Below, one piece after another: positions 30,651 through 38,728 of a stretch of 39,023 nt of DNA. The stretch covers positions 1 through 39,023 of the forward strand of contig DATJPX010000106.1 in the NCBI GenBank assembly GCA_035506155.1, written 5' to 3'. A model generated the notes under the pieces. That model saw only the letters and a list, made by a program, of their open reading frames with translations, searched no databases and was not told the origin of the DNA. The position numbers and the translations under genes are program-made. This DNA comes from UBA877 sp035506155. Its GTDB lineage: Bacteria > Chloroflexota > Anaerolineae > Anaerolineales > Villigracilaceae. Numbering within the stretch: the first letter of the stretch is position 1; each line of letters starts with the position of its first letter.

Positions 30651-31622
30651 ATGCGAAAAATTAAATTGAGTTCGCTGCTCGTTTTTGGCTTGTCCATCCT
30701 GCTCGTCTTCTTCTTTCAATACTGCAAGCATGCCCCCGGCCTGGGAGCGGCAAATCCATTCGGCGAGGACCCTTACGACGCGGTCGGGTCGTTCGCGGTC
30801 CTCCTGGCGCCTCTGGGAGCCCTGCTGATGCTCGTCCGGGTCTTTCGCCCCTTCCCGGGCGGCTGGCCGGACGACGGGCAGCTCCTGTCGATCCTGCGCA
30901 GCGGGGCGGTGTCCCTTCTGGCGGTCGGCGTGACCCTCGTGGCGGACGCGGCCGGCCTGGGGCGGGCTCTCCTGACCAGCGGTTTCTTCCCCGCGGCGGT
31001 CCCACTGGCCGCACTCGTCGGCGGGATGGCCCTCCTTCTCGTTTTCGTGACCGGGATTTTCGCCAGGGAAATAAGCGGCAGGGGGCTGAGGGCGGGAAAG
31101 GGTCCCTGGAAAAGAGCGGTCGCCATCAACGCGTTGGGTCTGCTGACCCTGGTTTTCTATCCCCCTGCCTGGCGGGAAGGGAGCGTCCAGGGCGCCATTT
31201 TCACGGCAGCCCTTGGCATGCTGATCCTGTTCGGGATGGTCTGGGCGTCCGCGACCGTCTTGCTGCCGGGGGAAGAGCCATTCCGGGAAGACATTTTCGA
31301 CGACCTGGCGGCGCTCCTCAGGGGGTGGAAGAATGGCCTGGGGAGGTTCGCTGTCCCGCTGGTCGCCTTTGAAAAATTGGCTTCGGCACCTTGGATGAAG
31401 AAGCTGGTCGAGTGGTTCCGCCCACGCCGGCATCGCTGGCACCTTGTCCTCGTCTTTGCTGCAGCGACCGGCCTTATCTTGCTCCTTCCCGAATTGCTCT
31501 CTGAGGGGATCCATCCTGACCTGGGCCGCTTCCTGCCGGTGCTGGCAGTCTTCGTCGGGCTGGGCGCGGCCGGCGTCCTCCTGGGATACTTCCTTCTCGG
31601 GGAGTATTTGGGAATCTACTAG
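30651..31622 (+). CDS. multi-pass membrane protein, unknown function
   Basis: A 323-aa hydrophobic protein with about eight membrane helices (residues 6-27, 48-70, 82-103, 108-135, 150-168, 175-198, 267-285 and 297-320). A soluble loop near residues 200-265 (LPGEEPFREDIFDDLAALL) divides the two halves. No family is recognised. ATG 30651 is chosen for MRKIKLSSLL; a TAGAAT box (30638-30643) ends seven bases before it and no Shine-Dalgarno site exists, so the mRNA may be leaderless. A longer in-frame start at 30621 lies upstream of that box. It converges with the subtilase gene. Confidence 0.75.
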   Translation: MRKIKLSSLLVFGLSILLVFFFQYCKHAPGLGAANPFGEDPYDAVGSFAVLLAPLGALLMLVRVFRPFPGGWPDDGQLLSILRSGAVSLLAVGVTLVADAAGLGRALLTSGFFPAAVPLAALVGGMALLLVFVTGIFAREISGRGLRAGKGPWKRAVAINALGLLTLVFYPPAWREGSVQGAIFTAALGMLILFGMVWASATVLLPGEEPFREDIFDDLAALLRGWKNGLGRFAVPLVAFEKLASAPWMKKLVEWFRPRRHRWHLVLVFAAATGLILLLPELLSEGIHPDLGRFLPVLAVFVGLGAAGVLLGYFLLGEYLGIY

Positions 31623-31669
31623 GAAAGGAACCTCCAACAAATGGCGCGTAACGGGGGATGGACCTGGTA

Positions 31670-32935
31670 TCACTTTTGCAGTGCGGCGATCAGCGCTTGC
31701 GGATCCAGGATGATTCCCAGGGAATAATTCCTGCCGGCGTGTTTGACCTGGATGGTCTGCCCGGTCTTCAGGGCAGTCTTCCAGAACTCGTCAGGAGTTA
31801 TCTCCGGCCTGACTTGACAGGCCAGGGCGTACATTCCGGCAATATAAGGGATGGACCAGCTCCAGCCGCCCTGGCGGTAGAACACATAATCATTCACTCC
31901 GGTTGGGCTGGCTGTTGTCCGCGAATCCATCGGGACCAGAAGGCGATCCGAAAACTGCTGACCGGCAAAATAGCTGCTTGCCCAAAACAGCCCGGGTTCG
32001 TACGAAGTGACTAGATCGGGATCGGCTAAAGGAGCCCGGCCAAGGGCTTGGAATTTGAAACCGTAAATATCTTGGATGCTCGAGCTGACCACCAGCAAGC
32101 CGGCGGATTTTGCCTCAAGCATGGATGCTTTCCAGTCATCGCTGCCGTCCTCTCCGGGCCGATATCCTCTTGCGATCGAGATCACCCTGATTTTTCGATC
32201 CGCCGGCAACTGGGAATTGATCTGCAGGATGCGCCGTACCGCTTGCGCCAGGCAATGGTACATCGCGGGGACATTGAAACACTTGCCGTTGAATCCCTCG
32301 ATGAAATAAAGGTCCGCACCTGGGGCAACCCCCACTGTTTTCCCGACGGCGATCGAAGAGACAGCCGCGCCGTGCATGCTGGCGTCAGCGCCGGTTGGAT
32401 CGATTTCCTCATAGAGCCGCAGGCGATCTTTATATTCCTGATGGTCCACCAGCAGGACTTGGTCGATGATGGCTATCCCCACACCCGTGCCGGTAATGCC
32501 CATCTGATGCAGGCTCCGTATTCCCAGGCCGGGATTTTTCCCTATCTCCATGATTTGCCGAGGATCGAAGCCGGCGGGCATTCGCTCGGCCGGCGGCCAG
32601 GTCGTCTTGCTGTCGAAATCCGAGAAGAGTAAGCCGTCCAATGAGTGGGACAGGTCCAGGCGGGACAGGTCGGCGGATCGGTAGTCATTCTGGAAAGGAT
32701 TTTGAGAGTTCGGGTCGTATTTCTGTGGTAGATCGGGGTCCGGGTTGATGCTGCTGTAATCTACCGGACCCGGGTGCCGGGCGATCTGGATGACCGGCAG
32801 GTCAGGCGCCTCGCTGGCGCTGACGGGCTTGACCTGAGGCGCGGGCGGTAACGACTGGTTTGCCCTCCCGACGCATGCGGCGAGCAGGGCGGCGATGAAT
32901 GCAATGGTGAGCACAAAACGGATCGTTCGGAACAT
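31670..32935 (-). CDS. subtilase-family (S8) serine protease lipoprotein
   Basis: A 421-aa exported lipoprotein. The signal ends in lipobox LAAC (C21). The S8 triad is placed as D158 in IAIIDQ, H188 in SMHGAAVSSIAVG and S359 in WSWSIPYIAG, where the usual GTSMAxP motif is changed to WSWSIP. The N-terminal 100 residues are a Pro/Asp-rich linker and pro-like region (SINPDPDLPQKYDPN). GGAGG lies five bases before ATG 32935, so in-frame codons upstream are not used. It should cleave proteins outside the membrane, unless the altered serine motif makes it inactive. A good promoter lies upstream. Confidence 0.82.
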   Translation of the reverse strand: MFRTIRFVLTIAFIAALLAACVGRANQSLPPAPQVKPVSASEAPDLPVIQIARHPGPVDYSSINPDPDLPQKYDPNSQNPFQNDYRSADLSRLDLSHSLDGLLFSDFDSKTTWPPAERMPAGFDPRQIMEIGKNPGLGIRSLHQMGITGTGVGIAIIDQVLLVDHQEYKDRLRLYEEIDPTGADASMHGAAVSSIAVGKTVGVAPGADLYFIEGFNGKCFNVPAMYHCLAQAVRRILQINSQLPADRKIRVISIARGYRPGEDGSDDWKASMLEAKSAGLLVVSSSIQDIYGFKFQALGRAPLADPDLVTSYEPGLFWASSYFAGQQFSDRLLVPMDSRTTASPTGVNDYVFYRQGGWSWSIPYIAGMYALACQVRPEITPDEFWKTALKTGQTIQVKHAGRNYSLGIILDPQALIAALQK

Positions 32936-32975
32936 GATCCCCTCCAGCTCATGTTGAAATACACGAGCTGATTTC

Positions 32976-33005
32976 ATCATACCGCTTTCATCCCGCGGAT
33001 GACAA
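32976..33005 (-). promoter_or_regulatory. promoter of the subtilase gene
   Basis: Minus strand TTGTCA (33005-33000), an 18-bp spacer and TATGAT (32981-32976), about 40 bp before ATG 32935. Confidence 0.6.
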
Positions 33006-33104
33006 GTAGACTGGAGCACGGTTTGACGCCGCTTACCCGACTCTGCCCCTACGGTTTCCCGGCGATTCCAACGCTTGTAAACAAACCCTGGTATCACTCA
33101 TTTC

Positions 33105-33136
33105 AAAGAAACGACCCCGTTGCCGACGGGGTCGTT
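33105..33136 (-). terminator. terminator of the metallopeptidase-cupin-sialidase operon
   Basis: An 11-bp perfect stem (33136-33126 with 33120-33110) with a 5-base loop and a TTTCTTT tail on the minus strand. Confidence 0.88.
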
Positions 33137-33168
33137 CGATCGTGCGCTATTCGTTTTTTCCTTTTCGA

Positions 33169-34350
33169 TCAATGCGCCGGGGTCTGGTTGGCCAGCGTTT
33201 CCATGGCTTTCAAGTCCACCACTGCCATGCGGACCTGGGAGGGGGAGAGCATGCCCAGGATCCAGGCGAAGTCATGGTTGATCGGACTGGTGTAATAGGA
33301 AATGTAAGCCTTGTCACCGACGATGATCAGGCCCTCGTAGGAGGTGTCGCCGTCACTGGGCAGGTCGGTCAGGTAGGCGAGGCCGTCCTGGCGCACCTCG
33401 AACAGGCTGGTGCGCTTCTTGGCCAGGGCGCTGCCCTGGTCGGTCAGCGGGCCGCTGTGGCCGAGGTTGACCTGGTAGCGACCGACGGCGAAGACCCGTC
33501 CGTCGTAGGTGAACAGGTTCGGACCGTCCAGGCGGGTGACCTTGCTCTGCAGCAGGTCGGTCCAGGTGGTGAAGGGCGGTTCGGAGACAGTGATCAGCGT
33601 GGCGCCATTCGGGGACCCGAACATGCCGTCGCCGAAACTGTCATACTCCAGGCGGGCGGTCGCCAGCAGGCGTCCGTCCGGCAGGAACTCGATCTCGGTC
33701 TCGTCATTGTGCTGTCCCTGGTGGATATAGGAGACGATCTCCCAATTGATCCCATCCGTGGACTTGAGCAGAACGGATTTGCCGTGTTCGTGCCAGTAGG
33801 CTGCATCGTAGTAGGTGATCCCGTCCTGTGTCTTGGGGCGCCAGAACAGCCAGCCGTCCACGTTGGCGACTTTTTGAAGCTCCTGCCAGGAGGTCCCATC
33901 ATCTGTGTACGAATACATCGTCAGGTAGGGCTCGGCCAGGAAAGTGTCGTTCTTCAAGGCATACAGGAACAATCGATTGCCGATGATGGCGAATTTGGGA
34001 TCGCGGATGTCCTGGCCGTTCGCGTTGAAGGTTTGTACCTCGTTCCAAGTGTGGCCTTGGTCGTTGGAGACCTTGATGTGCAGGACCGATTTGTTGCTCG
34101 CGAAGTGGAACGGGGAGGAGACGTAAGCCAGGTAGAACTGGCCCTTCCATTGGATCATGTCGGTGTTGGAATTGTGATTCTTGTCGTTGGCAATATCCCA
34201 GCTATCGACCACGACGGTCTTATTGACATGAGCCTGGTTGGGCCGCAGGTACCAGTACCCGAACAAAACCAGGAGGAAGAGGACGATTGCCCCGATAAGT
34301 GACCCGAGGCTGATGCCGATGATCTTCAGAATCTTGAGAAATGTTTTCAT
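33169..34350 (-). CDS. membrane-anchored sialidase-like six-bladed propeller protein
   Basis: A 393-aa protein with one N-terminal membrane helix (MKTFLKILKIIGISLGSLIG onward, residues 5-34) and a large extracellular domain. Three Asp-box-like motifs are visible (SNDQGHTWNEV, YTDDGTSWQEL, STDGINWEIV), as in sialidase and BNR-type propellers. The conserved pattern DGWLFWRP and HNDETEIEFLPDG could hold active-site residues, but the catalytic sialidase Tyr/Glu pair and Arg triad are not certain, so glycoside hydrolysis is not proven. GAGGG lies four bases before ATG 34350; in-frame codons up to 34386 are not used. It is the last gene of the operon with cupin and metallopeptidase. Confidence 0.7.
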   Translation of the reverse strand: MKTFLKILKIIGISLGSLIGAIVLFLLVLFGYWYLRPNQAHVNKTVVVDSWDIANDKNHNSNTDMIQWKGQFYLAYVSSPFHFASNKSVLHIKVSNDQGHTWNEVQTFNANGQDIRDPKFAIIGNRLFLYALKNDTFLAEPYLTMYSYTDDGTSWQELQKVANVDGWLFWRPKTQDGITYYDAAYWHEHGKSVLLKSTDGINWEIVSYIHQGQHNDETEIEFLPDGRLLATARLEYDSFGDGMFGSPNGATLITVSEPPFTTWTDLLQSKVTRLDGPNLFTYDGRVFAVGRYQVNLGHSGPLTDQGSALAKKRTSLFEVRQDGLAYLTDLPSDGDTSYEGLIIVGDKAYISYYTSPINHDFAWILGMLSPSQVRMAVVDLKAMETLANQTPAH

Positions 34351-34387
34351 GATGCCCTCGCCGATGATTTGACCGAATATTTCCAAC

Positions 34388-34711
34388 TCAGGATTTTATC
34401 ATGGTTAATAACATTTTAAACCTTTTAACGGCCCGGACGGCGTGCGGTATGTTAGCCGGCATGAGAATGGCGTCGCCGGATCCGAGCGTGAACGGATTTC
34501 CGCCGATGCGGATCTCGGCCTCCCCGTCCAGCACGTGGACGAGTGCGTCGTAGGGAGCGGTATGTTCGCTCAACTCCTGGCCTTCGTCGAAGGCGAAGAG
34601 GGTCACGTTCCCTCCCTCGGCCTTGGAGATTTGGCGGGACACGACCGACCCGTCCTGGTATTCGACCAGGGCGGCGACGTGCAGGACCTCGGATTTGGGT
34701 GCAGTGGACAT
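34388..34711 (-). CDS. small cupin-domain protein
   Basis: A 107-aa single cupin barrel. The two cupin motifs are visible as ELSEHTAPYDALVHVLDGEAEI and GDAILMPANIPHAV; the metal ligands expected in motif 1 (HxH) are reduced to EHTAPYDA with one His, and motif 2 keeps H in IPHAV. It may bind a small ligand or metal. AGGA lies eight bases before ATG 34711, and longer in-frame starts to 34759 overlap the metallopeptidase end. It sits between two exported-protein genes but has no signal itself, so it is probably cytoplasmic. Confidence 0.85.
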   Translation of the reverse strand: MSTAPKSEVLHVAALVEYQDGSVVSRQISKAEGGNVTLFAFDEGQELSEHTAPYDALVHVLDGEAEIRIGGNPFTLGSGDAILMPANIPHAVRAVKRFKMLLTMIKS

Positions 34712-34745
34712 GGTTCTATTCCTGGGTGTGAGATTCGCGGGTAGG

Positions 34746-36761
34746 TTAGTGAATGGCAAACTGGTAGGGAGCGACCTCGCGGGTGAAGCGGGTCGTGCCG
34801 GTTACGACCAGGACGACGTCCGTGACGCCATTCTCGCCGATGCTGAGTGGGATATCGGCAGCCTGGTCCGCCGCGACCGGGATCAGGGTAACGATCGTGT
34901 TGCCAGAGGCGTGGGTGATAAGCGCCAGCCGGAAGGTTTGCGGGAGAGTGTTTTCGACCCGGGCGAACCCGTTTGCCTGCCAGCCTCCATCGTCCGTCTC
35001 GAAGTCGGTCGAATATTGGATGGCCGGGACGGAGATATCGTCGACGACGAACCCGGCGCCATTGACGGCCGGATCGGTGATGTATTCGAACCGGATGGAT
35101 ACCTTTTGACCGGCATATTTCGACAGGTCGACGGTTTCCTGGATCCAGTCGTTGCTCGGACCGGTATAGCCCCAGCCATAGGAGCCGCCGTTGGGATCGT
35201 AATCCGTCCCGGAGGGGGTTTTCAGGATGTCCCAGTGCTCTCCGTCCGTTGAGGCTTCTACGTAGACGTAGTCGTAATCCTGCTCGATGTCGTACCAGGT
35301 CCAGTACGATATGTTGACCGGCCCGGAGACAGCCGTCAGGTCGAACTGCCGGGTTAATGTCATGTCGGATTCGTCGCCCATGTTCGACCAGAACATATAA
35401 GATCCGGAATGCGGATCGATTGGCAGCAGGCGGGTCGAAGTGGCGCCTTCGAAATGCAGGGTGTATGCGCCGGAGCAATTGATCTTGATGTAATCGACGC
35501 CGTATTCGTTGACAGTCCGGGTGACATTGTCGGCGGGACAATTCGAGACGGTTTCGGTCGGGATGGCGTGCGGTGCGTTGGGATAATTCTGGTAAGTATA
35601 TCGTCCGTCGCCCACGGAACCATCCTGGACGAAGTTGGCGATCGTCCAATCGAGGAAGAAATCATCCGCCGTGATGACCTTGCCGGTCAGCGGGTCCGTT
35701 ATGTTTTGTTGTTTGAAGACATCGTCCAGGCTGTCCAGGCCGTTCTGCTGGTCGTGAACGAGCGCCTTGGTCGTTTCTTCTCCAAACCGGTTGAGGAAGT
35801 AATCCACGAAGAGGAAGTTCGCCCCATAGTGAGCGGTATTCGCACCGGCGGTCCCCAGCCAGTCCGTCAGATTTATATCGGGATTGCTCAAGTAGTAGGT
35901 ATCGAAATTGCCGTTGTCGTATTTGTTGAGGAAGGTGGCCAGTTCGGAAAATCCTTCATTGAGCAAGGCCCCTTCGTTCCGGTCCTGGTTCCAATGGATC
36001 ATGTGCTGGAACTCGTGAGCCAGGGTACCGTATGTATACGGATCGGCCAGGTTTTCCGAGGAGTTGATGTAGAACATTTCGTGGGCGTTGGAATATTTCC
36101 GCACCTGCGGAAGGTATTCATCGGGCGAAGAAAAATATCCACCCACGCTGGAGCCCAGGTTGCCGGAATAGAGGATGTAGATGTGGGGATCGTCGTCCAC
36201 GCCAGGGGTCCATTCCGAGCCAAAGAAGGCCCGGTCGGTCGGGTAGATCTTGTTCTCGAATGCATCCACCAGCTGTTTCATCTCCGAGGCGTTGTAGTGG
36301 GCGGTGTTTTCCACCCAGAAATAGACGTGCGGGGTGATGTACCGCAGGGTTGCGGTCACTTGCAAGTTTGCCCGCGTGTCCTCGTTGTTGACCCAGAAGG
36401 TCTGCTGGTCGCCGATAGACAGGGGCTGGGCGGGAGGCGGCAGCGTAGCCGGAAGGTTGCAAACCCCCTTGAAGCGACAGGCCAGGACGGTCAGATCGTT
36501 CTCCGGGACGATGGTCTGTTCGAGCAGGGTCAACGCCTCGGTCGGGATCTGGCCCGGAGGCTCACGGGTGAGGGCAATCGGCGGCGTGGCCGTGGGAACG
36601 GAAGTTGCAGGTTGGTACGCCAGCGTCGACCACAATGTCGGCAGGACGGTATTGAATTTGTGGCTCACATAAATTGCCCCGCCCACCAGAATGACCAGGC
36701 AGTAACATAAAACCAGGCTCACGATCAGGATGATTGGAAGGATGGTCGTTTTCTTTTTCAC
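34746..36761 (-). CDS. membrane-anchored metallopeptidase, immune-inhibitor-A (M6)/M30-like
   Basis: A 671-aa protein starting with GTG (AGGAG six bases upstream). One membrane helix lies at residues 7-32, then a Thr/Pro-rich linker. The zinc site HEFQH is at 249-253 in TLAHEFQHMIHW, with downstream Glu in LNEGFSELA (residues 267-275). The C-terminal half has two beta-sandwich modules (ISYWTWYDIEQDYDYVYVEA, SIRFEYITDPAVNGAGFVVDD) common in immune inhibitor A proteins. It should digest proteins outside the cell. It heads a minus-strand operon with cupin and sialidase-like genes. The family split between M6 and M30 is not certain. Confidence 0.82.
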   Translation of the reverse strand: MKKKTTILPIILIVSLVLCYCLVILVGGAIYVSHKFNTVLPTLWSTLAYQPATSVPTATPPIALTREPPGQIPTEALTLLEQTIVPENDLTVLACRFKGVCNLPATLPPPAQPLSIGDQQTFWVNNEDTRANLQVTATLRYITPHVYFWVENTAHYNASEMKQLVDAFENKIYPTDRAFFGSEWTPGVDDDPHIYILYSGNLGSSVGGYFSSPDEYLPQVRKYSNAHEMFYINSSENLADPYTYGTLAHEFQHMIHWNQDRNEGALLNEGFSELATFLNKYDNGNFDTYYLSNPDINLTDWLGTAGANTAHYGANFLFVDYFLNRFGEETTKALVHDQQNGLDSLDDVFKQQNITDPLTGKVITADDFFLDWTIANFVQDGSVGDGRYTYQNYPNAPHAIPTETVSNCPADNVTRTVNEYGVDYIKINCSGAYTLHFEGATSTRLLPIDPHSGSYMFWSNMGDESDMTLTRQFDLTAVSGPVNISYWTWYDIEQDYDYVYVEASTDGEHWDILKTPSGTDYDPNGGSYGWGYTGPSNDWIQETVDLSKYAGQKVSIRFEYITDPAVNGAGFVVDDISVPAIQYSTDFETDDGGWQANGFARVENTLPQTFRLALITHASGNTIVTLIPVAADQAADIPLSIGENGVTDVVLVVTGTTRFTREVAPYQFAIH

Positions 36762-36953
36762 GGGTTTCTCCTGGTTGGAATAATGAGAATTCTACTATAG
36801 ATTGGTCGAAATATCCGTCTGCCGGAGGCGCTTTCCGATGCCGGCCGTGGTCCGGGCACTGTAAGCTTCTTTCACGAAACCGTAAGGTCGCGCCTTTCCA
36901 TTTGAAGATAAAATATTTCGAGAGATATTTGACTGCGACGAAAGGTACCAACC
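36762..36953. other. divergent gap between metallopeptidase and glycosyltransferase genes
   Basis: 192 bp without a gene. On the plus side TAAAAT (36908-36913) and on the minus side TAGAAT (near 36795) are weak -10 candidates without good -35 boxes. A short inverted repeat AAATAT...ATATTT lies around 36911-36930. Confidence 0.35.
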
Positions 36954-37925
36954 GTGGAACCCCAGGCCATACCCGAACCCAAAACCCAACCGATCTTGGT
37001 TGCGGCCGCAAGCGCGATCGTAATCATCCCCGCATACAACGAGGCGCGTTTTATTGGTAGTGTTGTCTTGGGGGCCAAACGATATGCATCGGCAGTGATC
37101 GTTGTGGATGACGGGTCGGCGGATATGACCGCCGATATTGCCGAAGCGGCAGGAGCGATGGTGCTCCGGCACCCTGTCAACCAGGGCAAGGCGGCCGCGT
37201 TGAATACCGGCTTTAGGTATGCGAAGGGCTGCCTTTCGGAAGACGAATCCATCCAGGTCGTCGTCATCCTGGACGGCGATGGACAACATCTGTGCTCGGA
37301 CATCCCAATATTGGCGAACCCCATCCTGTCCGGCAAAGCAGACATAGCCGTCGGTTCCCGGTTCCTGGAGGTCAAGAGCCGGATACCGAAGTGGCGGGTC
37401 TTCGGGCAGCAGGTATTGACGATGGCGACGAACGTCAGTTCCGGCGTGAATTTGACCGATTCTCAGAGCGGTTTCCGGGCTTTTTCCCGACAAGTTCTTG
37501 ACCAAATGGACTTCGAGTCGGACGGTTTCTCGGTCGAATCCGAGATGCAGTTCATCGCCCAGGAACAAAAATTCCAAATGATCGAAGTACCCATCCACGT
37601 AATCTACGCAGAGCCGCCCAAGCGCAATCCGGTTGCCCAGGGATTGAAGGTGATCGATGGGATCGCCAAGCTGATGGGTCAATACCGCCCCCTGATCTTT
37701 TTCACCATACCGGGTGCGTCCCTGATCCTGATTGGAATGGGTTGGGGGATCGTCGTTATCGACCGATTCCAGGTTACGGGTCATCTTGCAGTAGGGTATG
37801 CGATGATCTGCGTTCTCCTCTCGATCATCGGTATGATCCTGATCTCGACAGGCTTCACCCTCCATTCGATTCGCGGGCTTCTGATAGACCTTCTCCAATT
37901 AAAAGGAAAAAAGGCCTCCGGATGA
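36954..37925 (+). CDS. GT2 glycosyltransferase with C-terminal membrane helices (polyprenyl-phosphate sugar synthase-like)
   Basis: A 323-aa enzyme. The GT-A fold shows VIIPAYNEARFIGSVV, VVDDGSADMTADIA, NQGKAAALNTGF and the metal motif VILDGDGQHLCSD. The C-terminal 80 residues have two membrane helices (about 240-263 and 272-297). This layout fits dolichyl/undecaprenyl-phosphate mannose or glucose synthases, which load a sugar on a lipid carrier. GTG 36954 is the start, with AAGG about eight bases upstream. It overlaps the next GT2 gene by four bases. Confidence 0.87.
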   Translation: MEPQAIPEPKTQPILVAAASAIVIIPAYNEARFIGSVVLGAKRYASAVIVVDDGSADMTADIAEAAGAMVLRHPVNQGKAAALNTGFRYAKGCLSEDESIQVVVILDGDGQHLCSDIPILANPILSGKADIAVGSRFLEVKSRIPKWRVFGQQVLTMATNVSSGVNLTDSQSGFRAFSRQVLDQMDFESDGFSVESEMQFIAQEQKFQMIEVPIHVIYAEPPKRNPVAQGLKVIDGIAKLMGQYRPLIFFTIPGASLILIGMGWGIVVIDRFQVTGHLAVGYAMICVLLSIIGMILISTGFTLHSIRGLLIDLLQLKGKKASG

Positions 37926-38728
37926 ATTGGGCGCTGCCGAAAATTTCGGTTATCACGCCTTCCTTTAATCAGGCGTCCTTTATCGAAGAGACCGTCCAAT
38001 CTGTCCTCGAGCAAAACTATCCCAATCTGGAATACCTGATCATGGATGGGGGTTCGACAGATGGGACGCTTGATATTTTGAAGAAGTACGAAGGTTCCCT
38101 TCGCTGGATCAGTCGAAAAGATAGAGGCCAGTCCGACGCTTTGAATCAGGGCTTCCGCCTGGCAACGGGCGAGGTCCTGGCTTTTTTGAATTCCGATGAC
38201 CGGTATGAGCGGGGGGCTTTGCTCAGGGTCGGCGAATTCTTTGCAGACCACCCGGATGTGCATTGGGTGACAGGTAAATGCCGGGTCATTGACAGCCATG
38301 GCCTGGAAATTCGCAGGAGGGTCACAGCATACAAGAATTTCTGGCTGAAGTTCGGGAATTATAAAGTTCTTCTGATTCTCGATTACATCAGCCAACCGGC
38401 CACATTTTGGCGGCGGACGGTCATCGAAAAGATCGGGCTGTTCGACGAAAACGAACATCTCGCGATGGATTACGATTATTCACTGCGGGTTGGCCAATAT
38501 TTTACTCTTTCTTTGATCGATGAATATCTAGCGGCGTTTCGGGTCCACCCCGCCTCGAAATCGACAAAGATCATCGAACACTTCGAATCCGATCTGTTCG
38601 TCGCAAACAAATATACGCGTTCCAGGTGGATTCGCTATTTACATCGCCAGCACAACGCCTGGATTGTAGCAATTTACAAACGCTGGCAGGCAGCTGAAGT
38701 AAATCCATCCAAAGGGCGGACTTTGTGA
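37922..38728 (+). CDS. GT2 family glycosyltransferase
   Basis: A 268-aa cytoplasmic GT-A enzyme. Motifs are SVITPSFNQASFIEETVQSV, YLIMDGGSTDGTLDI, KDRGQSDALNQGF and the DxD-like AFLNSDDRYERGA; the acceptor part has QPATFWRR and MDYDYSLRV (catalytic acidic ED-like position). It adds a sugar to a glycan under construction, donor unknown. ATG 37922 overlaps the previous stop (ATGA), and its own stop overlaps the next GTG start, so three genes are coupled. This is the start of a polysaccharide or glycolipid cluster that leaves the window. Confidence 0.9.
   Translation: MNWALPKISVITPSFNQASFIEETVQSVLEQNYPNLEYLIMDGGSTDGTLDILKKYEGSLRWISRKDRGQSDALNQGFRLATGEVLAFLNSDDRYERGALLRVGEFFADHPDVHWVTGKCRVIDSHGLEIRRRVTAYKNFWLKFGNYKVLLILDYISQPATFWRRTVIEKIGLFDENEHLAMDYDYSLRVGQYFTLSLIDEYLAAFRVHPASKSTKIIEHFESDLFVANKYTRSRWIRYLHRQHNAWIVAIYKRWQAAEVNPSKGRTL

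Noticed and set aside
31663..33098. 12-mer CCTGGTATCACT present on both sides of the subtilase gene, as possible attachment sites
   Set aside because: In 39 kb dozens of shared 12-mers are expected by chance; no integrase or other mobility gene is present, and neither copy abuts a tRNA.
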